In this document: piece after piece, positions 30,907 to 40,136 of the stretch
Numbering within the stretch: the first letter of the stretch is position 1
How the letters are laid out: each line of letters starts with the position of its first letter
NCBI GenBank assembly: GCA_947498845.1
Contig: CANMLX010000002.1
Coordinates: forward strand, 221,015-285,014
Direction: 5' to 3'
Length of the DNA stretch: 64,000 nt
Source: an uncultured Flavobacteriaceae bacterium
GTDB taxonomy: Bacteria > Bacteroidota > Bacteroidia > Flavobacteriales > Flavobacteriaceae
The notes under the pieces: model-generated
What the model saw: the letters and a program-made list of their open reading frames with translations, nothing else
Told to the model about the DNA's origin: nothing
The model's database searches: none
Program-made: the position numbers and the translations under genes

Positions 30907-33900
30907 ATGAAAACAATCAAAAAATTAAGTATGTTAATCCTTATGGCTATAAGCTGTTTAGCTTATTCACAAAGCCCAAATGTAATTGTTGTGATTGCAG
31001 ATGATATGGGATGGTCTCAAGTAAGCACGGGACTCACCAATCTAAATAATCCAAGCGACTTTTATGAAACACCTACACTAGCAACATTAGCCCAAGAAGG
31101 CATAGCTTTTCCTTATGGTTATGTTAATGGCGCTAATTGTGCCCCAACACGTGCAGCCATATTAAGTGGTCAATATGCTTCAAGACCAGATAACAATATT
31201 TTTAATGTTTATGATTTAAATAGAGGGAATACAAGCTCTAATTCTACTTTAATAGGTCCTGACATGGGATTAGCAACTAATGGTAATATTGATGAAATAC
31301 CTTCAAGTGCTATTACTATAGCCGAAACCATGAAAACAGCTGGATATGTAACGGCTCACTTAGGCAAATATCATGTGGGTGAAAATGAGAGTTCAAACGC
31401 ATCAAATAATGCCCCTACCGATCAAGGTTTCGATTATAATTATGGCGGAGGGACCTCTGGAGCTCCCGGTAGTTATTTTGCTTCTACTTCAACACCTTAT
31501 ACCTTTAGTGGAAATATAGGTCCAGAATTAGATGCTTACGCTACACCTTATACTTTAGCAGAGTCCATGGCGTTAGCAGGAGATAATTCATTAGAAAATA
31601 CGGCAAAACATGTTACAGATGCTATGGCCGATGCTGCTATAGATTTTATGGAAACCGAAAAAAACAACCCGTTCTTTATACATTATAGTAATTATGCTAT
31701 TCATGGGCCATTTAATCCAAGTGACGCTCGTCCAGATTTAAGAGCCAAATACAATGATAAAGCCATAAATAATCCCAGCACAATGGGACACGATAGAAAA
31801 CCAGGACAGGCTGCATTGGCCGAAGGTATGGATCAAAGTATTGGTCGATTAATTGATTATTTAAAAACAACAGCAGATCCCAGAAATCCAGGCAAAATGC
31901 TATCTGAAAACACCTTGGTTTACTTTATTTCAGATAACGGAGGTGCCGTACACAGTGATGATGCAGGACCACTGCAAGGTATGAAAGGTGAATATTACGA
32001 AGGCGGCATTAGAGCCGTTTCTATAGTATGGTCTCAAGCCTCTTGGTTAGCGAATAAAGGGACTATAAACAACACCCCTATTATTGGCTTTGATTTATAC
32101 CCAACCTTTGTTGAAGCTGCTGGAGGCACTTTACCTTCTGGTTATAGCATTGATGGGGTAAGCCACTGGGATATGCTTAATGGGACTGCTACTAATTTAG
32201 GAAGAGATGCGATATACTGGCATTTTCCAGGATATCTAATCGATTCTAACCGAGATCAAAGACCTGTATCTATAATAAGAAAAGGGGATTATAAATTAAT
32301 TCATAATTACGAAACAGCTTCTTACGAGTTATATCATTTGATAAATGATATAAGTGAAACTACAAACTTATTGTCTGGAACACCCAGTAATGCTATTCTA
32401 ACCATAGCTAATGATATGAGTACAGATTTACAAAACCATCTCGTTACCATTTCGGCACCACTACCTACCTATAGAAGTGACGGTACAACTGTACCTCTAC
32501 CTTATATAATAAGTACATCTGGAAGTTCAAATTCAACTGCTGGATGTCAAGCTATAAGTGGTTATCAAGCGTATTGGGATTTTGACACTGCTAGTAATGC
32601 TAATGACGTTTCAGGAAATAATAATCCTGTATCTATAAATGGTACATTAACTTACGATACGGTAGATTTTAAAGAAGGAGATCAATCTGTAGTGTTTGAT
32701 GGTACAGTAGATATTAATTACAGTTCTACAACATTTATGTCTCCTGCGACAGCTTCAAGAACTGTAACTGCTTGGATTAAACCAACAAGCTTAACAGGGA
32801 TTCAGGAAATCTATGATGAAGGTGGTAATACCATAGGTATTGCTATACGATTAAATGGCACTAATTTAGAATCTATAGTTAGAGAATCCACTACAGTATC
32901 CAATACATTAAGTATTGCTTATCCTACCGATGGTGATTGGCATCATATTACCTTAGTTTATGATGGTGCAAATACAACCCACGCTTTATATATTGATGGT
33001 GTTCAAGTCGCCACAGATAACACTGCACCAAGTTCTATAGGTTCTCATAATGCTACCGGAGGTGGTATTGGCGGGGTTATTGGCAGTTGGGATAGTTTTG
33101 TTAATGCTGGAGATAGTTATTTTAGTGGAAAAATGGATGCCTTTTCTGTGTATGATAGTGTATTATCAAATACTCAAATTGAAGATGCTGCTTGCCTAGC
33201 ACCAACAAATTCCACAGCAGGTTGTCAAGCCACAACGGGTTATGAAGCCTATTGGGATTTTGATACCATAAGTAATACAAACGATGCATCTGGTAACGGA
33301 CATAATGCAACTGTAACGCCTTCTACAGGTATCACATACGATGTATTAGACTTTAAAGAAGGAGATCAATCTGTGGTATTTGATGGTACAGAAGCCATTC
33401 AATATGCAACAAATAACACAACACCAAATAGTTTTTTAAATAGTGCTACAAGTTCAAGAACTGTAATGACGTGGATAAAACCTGTCGCTTTATCTGGAAT
33501 ACAAAATATTTATGATGAAGGTGGTCAACACAAGGGTATCGCTATACGATTAAACGGTACAACCATAGAATCTATAGTAAGAGACGATACAACTAGTGCT
33601 GATCAAATGAGTACAGCGTTTCCTAATGACGGTAATTGGCATCATATAGCACTGGTTTATGATGGTAGTAACACAAGTCAAAAACTATATATTGATGGTC
33701 TGGAAGTATCTAGCAGTACTAGTGCTCCAACAGCTATAGCAGATCATTTTAGTTATGGAGGTATAGGAGGTAAACTAAGTGGAAATGATAGTTTTCAAAA
33801 CGCATCAGATGTCTTTTTTAACGGTAAAATGGATGCTTTTGCTGTATATAATAGCGCCTTATCTGATACAGAAATTAGTAGTGCTGCTTGTGTTTCGGCT

Positions 33901-35106
33901 AATGTAGTAGCCAATGCAGGACCAGATGTAACTATTTGTGAAGGAGACACAACAGTATTAACTGCTACAGGAGGTAGTACTTATTTATGGAGTACAGGAG
34001 CTACTACTGCGAGTATAACTGTAAATCCAACAGCAACAACTACATACAGTGTCACTGTTTCAGATGGCACTACTACAGATAGTGACGCTGTAATTGTTAC
34101 TGTAAATACATCACCAATAGCAGATGCAGGCTCCGATATAACAATAAACGAAGGTGATTCTACAACACTAACAGCGACTGGAGGAGGTACTTACCTGTGG
34201 AGTACAGGAGCTACTACTGCAAATATTACTGTAAATCCAAGTTCAACTACAACATACACTGTTACAGTTACCCAAAACGGTTGCAGTTCTACAGATAATG
34301 TTATTGTTACAGTAACGCCTTCTGGAGGGTGTACCTATTCGGTTATAAACACTGAAGGATTTGAAACGAGTTGGGGGATTTGGAATGATGGTGGTTCAGA
34401 TGCTGCGAGACATTCAAATTCAAGCTATGCAACTACAGGGAATTATAGTATGCGACTTCGTGACAACACATCAACTTCTGTTGGTACAACCGATAATTTA
34501 GATTTAACTGCTTATCAGGAAATAACTGTAGATTTTGCTTATCTATGTAGAAGTATGGATAATAGTAATGAAGATTTTTGGTTACAAATATCTACCAATG
34601 GTGGTTCCAGTTTTACCACTCTAGAAGAGTGGAATTTAAATGATGAATTTGTAAACAACCAATTTTATACAGATCAAATTATTATATCTGGACCATTTAC
34701 TGGAAACACACAATTAAGATTTAGAGCAGATGCTTCTGGAAATCAAGATTGGGTATATATAGATGATGTTGTTATTAGTGGTTGTAGTAATTCTAGTGGT
34801 GCAAAAATTACGCCTAACAAACACTTACTTAGCGTAGAAACTAGTGAAGAAGACGTTATAAATCAAAAGTTAGAAAGTGTATTATACCCTAATCCTTTTA
34901 ATAATGAGATCAATATTAAAATTAACGAAAATTATAAAAAAGCAACTATTGAAGTTTTAAATATTCTAGGGCAATCACTCTATTTTAATACCTATAAAGA
35001 TAATGAGATAATAAAAATTATACCCAATAATATAAAACAAGGAAAATACATTATACGAATTGTTGTTGATGGTAATATGCTTATAAAACAAGCCGTTAAA
35101 AATTAA
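30907..35106 (+). CDS. Secreted Cys-type sulfatase fused to two LamG and two Ig-like domains, T9SS
   Basis: 1399 residues. Signal peptide (1-21). Sulfatase domain about 24-520: calcium-binding IADDMGW (Asp32, Asp33), formylglycine site Cys78 in NCAPTRAAILSGQYASR, AHLGKYHVG and YFISDNGG. Two LamG domains of about 220 residues (547-768, 772-998) are close copies (YWDFDT, FKEGDQSVVFDGT, GNWHHIALVYDG). Two Ig/PKD-like units follow (GPDVTICEGDTTVLTATGG; GSDITINEGDSTTLTATGG), then a MAM/jelly-roll-like domain (1145-1300) and a T9SS tail (VLYPNPFNNEINI). It removes sulfate from a polysaccharide outside the cell. It needs an anaerobic or FGE-type formylglycine enzyme, not seen here. Confidence 0.93.
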   Translation: MKTIKKLSMLILMAISCLAYSQSPNVIVVIADDMGWSQVSTGLTNLNNPSDFYETPTLATLAQEGIAFPYGYVNGANCAPTRAAILSGQYASRPDNNIFNVYDLNRGNTSSNSTLIGPDMGLATNGNIDEIPSSAITIAETMKTAGYVTAHLGKYHVGENESSNASNNAPTDQGFDYNYGGGTSGAPGSYFASTSTPYTFSGNIGPELDAYATPYTLAESMALAGDNSLENTAKHVTDAMADAAIDFMETEKNNPFFIHYSNYAIHGPFNPSDARPDLRAKYNDKAINNPSTMGHDRKPGQAALAEGMDQSIGRLIDYLKTTADPRNPGKMLSENTLVYFISDNGGAVHSDDAGPLQGMKGEYYEGGIRAVSIVWSQASWLANKGTINNTPIIGFDLYPTFVEAAGGTLPSGYSIDGVSHWDMLNGTATNLGRDAIYWHFPGYLIDSNRDQRPVSIIRKGDYKLIHNYETASYELYHLINDISETTNLLSGTPSNAILTIANDMSTDLQNHLVTISAPLPTYRSDGTTVPLPYIISTSGSSNSTAGCQAISGYQAYWDFDTASNANDVSGNNNPVSINGTLTYDTVDFKEGDQSVVFDGTVDINYSSTTFMSPATASRTVTAWIKPTSLTGIQEIYDEGGNTIGIAIRLNGTNLESIVRESTTVSNTLSIAYPTDGDWHHITLVYDGANTTHALYIDGVQVATDNTAPSSIGSHNATGGGIGGVIGSWDSFVNAGDSYFSGKMDAFSVYDSVLSNTQIEDAACLAPTNSTAGCQATTGYEAYWDFDTISNTNDASGNGHNATVTPSTGITYDVLDFKEGDQSVVFDGTEAIQYATNNTTPNSFLNSATSSRTVMTWIKPVALSGIQNIYDEGGQHKGIAIRLNGTTIESIVRDDTTSADQMSTAFPNDGNWHHIALVYDGSNTSQKLYIDGLEVSSSTSAPTAIADHFSYGGIGGKLSGNDSFQNASDVFFNGKMDAFAVYNSALSDTEISSAACVSANVVANAGPDVTICEGDTTVLTATGGSTYLWSTGATTASITVNPTATTTYSVTVSDGTTTDSDAVIVTVNTSPIADAGSDITINEGDSTTLTATGGGTYLWSTGATTANITVNPSSTTTYTVTVTQNGCSSTDNVIVTVTPSGGCTYSVINTEGFETSWGIWNDGGSDAARHSNSSYATTGNYSMRLRDNTSTSVGTTDNLDLTAYQEITVDFAYLCRSMDNSNEDFWLQISTNGGSSFTTLEEWNLNDEFVNNQFYTDQIIISGPFTGNTQLRFRADASGNQDWVYIDDVVISGCSNSSGAKITPNKHLLSVETSEEDVINQKLESVLYPNPFNNEINIKINENYKKATIEVLNILGQSLYFNTYKDNEIIKIIPNNIKQGKYIIRIVVDGNMLIKQAVKN

Positions 35107-35117
35107 AAAAATGGAAT

Positions 35118-35155
35118 AAAAAAAGGAGTAATTAAAACTAATTACTCCTTTTTTT
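35118..35155. terminator. Bidirectional terminator between sulfatase and sucC
   Basis: The stem AAAGGAGTAATT / AATTACTCCTTT is flanked by A and T runs, and lies between convergent genes so it can serve both. Confidence 0.9.
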
Positions 35156-35176
35156 ATATATGATATCGATAAAGTT

Positions 35177-36367
35177 CTACGCTAAAACGTCTTGTACTTT
35201 ATCAGCAGCTTCTTGGAATTCAGTTGCACTTAATACATCTAAACCAGAATTATCAATTAATTCTTTCGCGATATCTGCATTAGTTCCTTGAAGGCGTACA
35301 ATAATAGGTACACTAATATTACCCATATTCTTATAGGCATCAATAACACCTTGTGCTACACGATCACAACGTACTATTCCTCCAAATATGTTTATTAAAA
35401 TTGCTTTTACTTCAGGATCTTTTAAAATAATTTTAAAAGCAGCTTCTACTCTGGCCGCATCTGCCGTACCACCAACATCTAAAAAGTTAGCTGGTTCTCC
35501 TCCTGCTTGTTTAATTAAATCCATAGTTGCCATTGCTAATCCTGCTCCGTTTACCATACATCCTACATTACCATCTAAATCTACATAATTTAGACCTACT
35601 TCTTTAGCCTCAACTTCTATTGGATTTTCTTCACGTAAATCTCTTAAATCTATATAATCTTTATGTCTGTATAAAGCGTTCTCATCTATAGTTACCTTTG
35701 CATCTACAGCCATTATTTTATCATCACTAGTTTTTAAAACTGGATTGATTTCGAATAATGATGCGTCCGACTTAACGTAAGCAGTATATAATGCAGATAC
35801 AAACTTAGACATCTCTTTAAAGGCAGTTCCAGATAAGCCTAAGTTAAAAGCCACCCTTCTTGCTTGAAATGGTAATAATCCAACTGCAGGATCAATTTCT
35901 TCAGTAAAAATTAAATGTGGCGTTTCTTCTGCTACAGTTTCAATATCCATTCCCCCTTCAGTAGAATACATAATCATATTTCTACCTGTTCCTCTATTTA
36001 ATAAGACAGACATATAAAACTCATTCGTTTCACTTTCACCTGGATAGTAAACATCTTCAGCTACTAATACTTGGTGTACACGTTTACCTTCTGCAGAAGT
36101 TTGTGGCGTCACCAAATCCATTCCTATAATTTGCCCAGCTATATCTTCTACTTCTTGAAGGTTTTTAGCAAGCTTTACGCCGCCTCCTTTTCCTCGTCCA
36201 CCTGCATGAACCTGCGCTTTTATTACATGCCAACTTGTTCCTGTCTCCGATGTTAATTGTTTTGCTGCTGCTACTGCTTCTTGTGCATTTTGAGCTACGA
36301 TACCTCTCTGTATACGTACACCAAAATTGCTTAATATTTCCTTTCCTTGATATTCGTGTAAGTTCAT
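35177..36367 (-). CDS. sucC: Succinyl-CoA synthetase beta subunit, ADP-forming
   Basis: 396 residues, normal length. MNLHEYQGKEILSNFGV, KAQVHAGGRGKGGGVKLAKN (ATP-grasp), VNGAGLAMATMDLIK, GGEPANFLDVGGTADAARVE and INIFGGIVRCDRVA are the family signatures. With SucD it converts succinyl-CoA to succinate with ATP formation in the TCA cycle. SucD is not adjacent, so the subunits are encoded apart, as is usual in Flavobacteria. A minus-strand -7 box lies 28 bases upstream of the start. Confidence 0.98.
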   Translation of the reverse strand: MNLHEYQGKEILSNFGVRIQRGIVAQNAQEAVAAAKQLTSETGTSWHVIKAQVHAGGRGKGGGVKLAKNLQEVEDIAGQIIGMDLVTPQTSAEGKRVHQVLVAEDVYYPGESETNEFYMSVLLNRGTGRNMIMYSTEGGMDIETVAEETPHLIFTEEIDPAVGLLPFQARRVAFNLGLSGTAFKEMSKFVSALYTAYVKSDASLFEINPVLKTSDDKIMAVDAKVTIDENALYRHKDYIDLRDLREENPIEVEAKEVGLNYVDLDGNVGCMVNGAGLAMATMDLIKQAGGEPANFLDVGGTADAARVEAAFKIILKDPEVKAILINIFGGIVRCDRVAQGVIDAYKNMGNISVPIIVRLQGTNADIAKELIDNSGLDVLSATEFQEAADKVQDVLA

Positions 36368-36394
36368 AATTTGATATATCTATTTTAAGAGAAA

Positions 36395-36402
36395 CAAATG
36401 TA
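36395..36402 (-). promoter_or_regulatory. Candidate -7 box of sucC
   Basis: On the minus strand this reads TACATTTG (TAnnTTTG), 28 bases before the sucC start codon. No clear TTG upstream element. Confidence 0.45.
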
Positions 36403-36523
36403 AATAATCACTATTAATTACACTAATATTTAATGTAGTATTAGCATTATTTTATTTAGTCATTTTCTCATAATGTTAATTATATAACAAAATGTTTAAT
36501 TTGTATAATTTTTAGTTATTTGT

Positions 36524-36552
36524 TTGTTTTTGGATCTAAAAAAATATCTTTG
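36524..36552 (+). promoter_or_regulatory. Bacteroidetes-type promoter of lysA
   Basis: TTG at 36524-36526, an 18-base spacer, then TATCTTTG at 36545-36552, matching TTG-N17-19-TAnnTTTG. It ends 20 bases before the lysA start codon. The best promoter match in the window. Confidence 0.65.
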
Positions 36553-36572
36553 CCTGAAATTATAAAAAGCAA

Positions 36573-37808
36573 ATGGAAAATACACAATTAGTAAAGATTG
36601 CAAATGAATACGGAAGCCCCGTTTATGTTTATGATGCTGAAAAAATTGCGTCTCAATACCACCGTTTAACAAGTGCTTTTAAATCTGTAAAAAAATTAAA
36701 AATAAAATATGCTGTAAAAGCATTATCTAATATATCTGTATTAAAATATTTAAGAACCTTGGGTTCTGGAATTGATACAGTGTCTATTCAAGAAATTAAA
36801 TTAGGTTTAGCAGCTGGATTTTCTCCAGATCAAATTATTTTCACACCAAATGGCGTGTCTTTAAATGAAATTGAGGAAGCTGTAAAGCTTGGTATCCAAA
36901 TTAATATAGATAATCTATCTGTTTTAGAACAATTTGGAACTAAGCATCCCAACGTTCCTGTTTGTATTCGTATAAATCCGCATATTATGGCTGGAGGTAA
37001 TACTAATATATCTGTGGGGCATATCGATTCAAAATTTGGGATTTCAATTCATCAAATACCGCATTTGTTACGTATTGTAGAGAATACAAAAATGCATATT
37101 AATGGGATCCATATGCATACGGGTAGTGATATTCTGGATATTGATGTGTTTTTATACGCAAGTGAAATTTTATTTGATACTGCTGCAAAATTTAAAAGCT
37201 TAGAGTTTATAGATTTTGGTTCTGGTTTTAAAGTACCATATAAAACGGGAGATATTGAAACTAATATTGAAGAGTTAGGTAAAAAGTTATCTGCAAAGTT
37301 TAATAATTTCTGCAAGGAATACGGTAAAGATTTAACGCTTGCATTCGAACCTGGGAAATTCTTGGTTAGTGAAGCTGGTAATTTTTTAGTAAAAGTGAAT
37401 GCGGTTAAGCAAACAACATCTACTGTATTTGCGCAAGTAGATTCTGGTTTTAATCACCTAATAAGACCAATGTTTTATGGTTCTCATCATGAAATAGATA
37501 ATGTTTCTAACCCTAATGGCCGTGAACGTTTCTACTCTGTAGTGGGTTATATTTGTGAGACAGACACGTTTGGAAACAATAGACGTATTAATGAAATTAA
37601 TGAAGGTGATATTTTACGCTTTAAAAATGCTGGTGCTTACTGTTTTTCTATGGCTAGTAACTATAATTCCAGATTTAGACCTGCTGAAGTATTATGGCAC
37701 AATAACAAAGCACATTTAATTAGAAAAAGAGAAACCTTCGAGGATATTATAAACAATCAAATTGAAGTTGATTTTAGTCCAAAAAAAGAAAAAGAATTGG
37801 TTAAATAA
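36573..37808 (+). CDS. lysA: Diaminopimelate decarboxylase
   Basis: 411 residues. PLP enzyme of the alanine-racemase/ornithine-decarboxylase fold III. The PLP lysine lies in KYAVKALSN (near residue 49), the glycine-rich phosphate loop in FIDFGSGF, then FEPGKFLVSEAGN and VVGYICETDTFGNNRRI. It makes lysine from meso-diaminopimelate, the product of DapF encoded at 5.9 kb. The gene is monocistronic, with its own promoter and a terminator hairpin just after the stop codon. Confidence 0.95.
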   Translation: MENTQLVKIANEYGSPVYVYDAEKIASQYHRLTSAFKSVKKLKIKYAVKALSNISVLKYLRTLGSGIDTVSIQEIKLGLAAGFSPDQIIFTPNGVSLNEIEEAVKLGIQINIDNLSVLEQFGTKHPNVPVCIRINPHIMAGGNTNISVGHIDSKFGISIHQIPHLLRIVENTKMHINGIHMHTGSDILDIDVFLYASEILFDTAAKFKSLEFIDFGSGFKVPYKTGDIETNIEELGKKLSAKFNNFCKEYGKDLTLAFEPGKFLVSEAGNFLVKVNAVKQTTSTVFAQVDSGFNHLIRPMFYGSHHEIDNVSNPNGRERFYSVVGYICETDTFGNNRRINEINEGDILRFKNAGAYCFSMASNYNSRFRPAEVLWHNNKAHLIRKRETFEDIINNQIEVDFSPKKEKELVK

Positions 37809-37828
37809 ACCAAGATTAAATTAATTGC

Positions 37829-37865
37829 AAAATGCTCAACAATCGTTGGGCATTTTTGTTTTTAA
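37829..37865 (+). terminator. Terminator after lysA
   Basis: The stem AATGCTCAAC / GTTGGGCATT is followed by TTTTGTTTTT, about 20 bases after the lysA stop codon. Confidence 0.85.
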
Positions 37866-37907
37866 AAATACTATCTTTCTTGGTATTTAAAAGCATCTTT
37901 AAAATTA

Positions 37908-39089
37908 ATGAACGTTAAGTCTTCCAGAATTGAATCTATAGATATTCTAAGAGGTATAGTAATGGTATTAATGGCATTAGACCATACAAGAGATTTTTTC
38001 CATTCACAGGCTGCTATTACATCTCCAACAGATATTGAAACCACTACCCCATTTTTATTTTTCACAAGGTTTATTACACACTATTGTGCTCCCGTTTTTG
38101 TTTTTCTAGCAGGAACATCGGCTTTTTTATATGGTAATAATAAAACAAAGCCGCAGTTATCTAAATTTTTATTTACCAGGGGGATATGGCTGGTATTTTT
38201 AGAAATTTTTGTAAACAGTTTAAACTGGACGCATGACTATACCTATAGCTTTATTGTGTTACAAGTTATTTGGGCTATTGGTTTAAGTATGATATGCCTG
38301 TCTATATTAATTTATTTACCCAAAAAACTCATTCTTGCCATAGGCATTCTAATCATTGTTGGTCACAATACTTTAGATACAATTGTCTTAAAAGGAAATA
38401 GTCTTACCTCAGGCTTATGGTATATGCTCCATCAATCTAATGGTATGCCTTTAAGTAATAACAGGTTTATATACTTTGCTTATCCTGTTATTCCATGGAT
38501 TGGTTTAATGGCTTTAGGTTATTGTTTAGGAACGCTATATCAAAAAGGTTTTGATATAAAACAAAGGAAACAATACTTGCTAAGAATAGGTATTAGTGCC
38601 ATAATCTTGTTTTTAATTATTAGAGGTATTAATATTTATGGAGATTTAAAGCCATGGTCCGTTCAAAATACTGGTCGAAAAACAATACTATCTTTCTTTA
38701 ATATCACCAAATACCCGCCTTCATTAGTATATGTTTTAATAACTATTGGACCTTCATTATTACTTTTATACTACTTAGAAACTATAAAAAATAAAATTAC
38801 AGACTTCTTTTTAGTCTTTGGGAGAGTGCCTTTATTTTATTATTTCTTGCACATATTGGTTATTAGATGTTCTGCAATTTTGGGGATTGTTCTATTAAAT
38901 TCTAATTGGAAAGAGATACTATCTAAGATCTCTAAAAACCCCATTGCTGGTATCGCGTCTCATGGGTATAATTTACCAATTGTTTATACTGTATGGTTAT
39001 TTGTTATTATAATACTTTATTTCCCTTGTAAAAAGTACATGATTTATAAGGCTGTTAATAAAGACAAATGGTGGTTGAGTTATTTATAA
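37908..39089 (+). CDS. DUF1624 / heparan-alpha-glucosaminide N-acetyltransferase-like membrane protein
   Basis: 393 residues with about ten transmembrane helices. IESIDILRGIVMVLMALDHT followed by RDFFH near the N-terminus is the family signature; the His is the expected active-site residue for acetyl transfer across the membrane. PLFYYFLHILVIR is the conserved C-terminal helix. The bacterial proteins probably acylate an envelope sugar; the acceptor is unknown. It starts 99 bases after lysA beyond a terminator, so it is probably a separate transcript. Confidence 0.85.
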   Translation: MNVKSSRIESIDILRGIVMVLMALDHTRDFFHSQAAITSPTDIETTTPFLFFTRFITHYCAPVFVFLAGTSAFLYGNNKTKPQLSKFLFTRGIWLVFLEIFVNSLNWTHDYTYSFIVLQVIWAIGLSMICLSILIYLPKKLILAIGILIIVGHNTLDTIVLKGNSLTSGLWYMLHQSNGMPLSNNRFIYFAYPVIPWIGLMALGYCLGTLYQKGFDIKQRKQYLLRIGISAIILFLIIRGINIYGDLKPWSVQNTGRKTILSFFNITKYPPSLVYVLITIGPSLLLLYYLETIKNKITDFFLVFGRVPLFYYFLHILVIRCSAILGIVLLNSNWKEILSKISKNPIAGIASHGYNLPIVYTVWLFVIIILYFPCKKYMIYKAVNKDKWWLSYL

Positions 39090-39128
39090 TACCAATTAAC
39101 CTTTTAATAGCCGCATATAAATTGGTAT
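39089..39128. repeat. Short inverted repeat with ATACCAATT ends
   Basis: ATACCAATT (39089-39097) and AATTGGTAT (39120-39128) enclose a 22-base loop exactly between two convergent genes. The ends equal those of the 162-bp element at 25281, so this may be a minimal or deleted relative. It may also act as a transcription stop. Confidence 0.55.
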
Positions 39129-39130
39129 AA

Positions 39131-39682
39131 CTAATCTCTTAACTTTCCTGTAAACACACTAACCTTAGCATTAAAAGGATTACCAGAAGCTCGGCGTAAC
39201 ATAACTATTTGTCCACAATGCCACAATGCATCTGCTATAGGACCATTAATAATATTCCAAAACGGAAATCTTTCGTTATTAAACTCACTTAAATCTTTAG
39301 TGTCTCTTAAAATATCTGAAGCTTTTTTAAAATTAAGAAGTGTTTGCCTTCGTTTTTCTTTAAAGGTCATAGAGCTTTCATCTGCCTTAAATTCTTTAGA
39401 AATTGAACTCAATATAAAGTTTGACAATTCATAAATATGCTGTAATGTTTCCCCTGAGGTTCTTCCCATTTCGCTTGGTCTATATGCCAAATCTTTTGCG
39501 ACTAAACCTTCTGTTGCCCAATAAAACCTAAATCCCAAACCATCTATCATTCTGGAAACAGACGTTCCCGCTGTATAGACTTCAGCTGGTTTAGGAATTT
39601 CATAATACGGTAGTTCTATATTTTTCTGTGCCATAACCAATATTGATGCAAATAAACCAGTGACTAAAAATATGCGCTTCAT
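39131..39682 (-). CDS. Secreted DinB-like protein
   Basis: 183 residues. Signal peptide (LFASILVMAQ). The four-helix DinB/YfiT fold is suggested by TSGETLQHIYELSNFIL and DALWHCGQIVMLRRASGNP, whose histidines would bind a divalent metal with a third His in that family. Secreted DinB-like proteins are common in Bacteroidetes; thiol-transferase activity known for cytosolic relatives cannot be assumed. It converges on the DUF1624 gene with a 41-base gap. Confidence 0.7.
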   Translation of the reverse strand: MKRIFLVTGLFASILVMAQKNIELPYYEIPKPAEVYTAGTSVSRMIDGLGFRFYWATEGLVAKDLAYRPSEMGRTSGETLQHIYELSNFILSSISKEFKADESSMTFKEKRRQTLLNFKKASDILRDTKDLSEFNNERFPFWNIINGPIADALWHCGQIVMLRRASGNPFNAKVSVFTGKLRD

Positions 39683-39751
39683 TTTATTATAGATAATATG
39701 TTATGCAATATTAGTTTATTTATTCGATCTTTTAGAAAGAAGATATTAAAT

Positions 39752-40003
39752 TAACCTGAGCTCGACCTAAGAACACTGTTTTTCAAAATACAAATACCTA
39801 TCTATCAATTACTTAATTTAAATAAGTGCATTATGTCGCTCTTGAGGCTATGAAAATCTATTAAATTCTAGCTAAAAACCACTAAACACACCATCTTCTT
39901 CCTTAAATTACTATAGACTAGCGCGCTAGTCTATAGTAATTATAAGTTGAATCTAGCATGTTTATTGAATTTTATCTATGATTCTTAAATCGAATTCAGG
40001 TTA
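39752..40003. repeat. 252-bp non-coding element with inverted ends and a central 36-bp perfect palindrome
   Basis: The ends TTAACCTGAGCTCG and CGAATTCAGGTTAA are inverted copies with two mismatches. Inside, 39906-39941 is an exact palindrome centred on GCGCGC. No reading frame. It fills most of the 454-base gap between the DinB-like gene and rpsA; the remainder holds only the rpsA terminator. Confidence 0.6.
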
Positions 40004-40066
40004 AATTATAAATGAATTGTTCTATTTCTTAAAGTGGCTAAAATACCCCATATTACCTGAGTTCAA

Positions 40067-40110
40067 TAAAAAAAAAAGCCACCTGAATATAAAACTCAGA
40101 TGGCTTTTTA
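40067..40110 (-). terminator. Terminator of rpsA
   Basis: On the minus strand the stem GCCATCTGA..TCAGGTGGC is followed by ten T residues, about 30 bases after the rpsA stop codon. Confidence 0.9.
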
Positions 40111-40136
40111 TTATAATGATAATTAAGGAAAACTAA

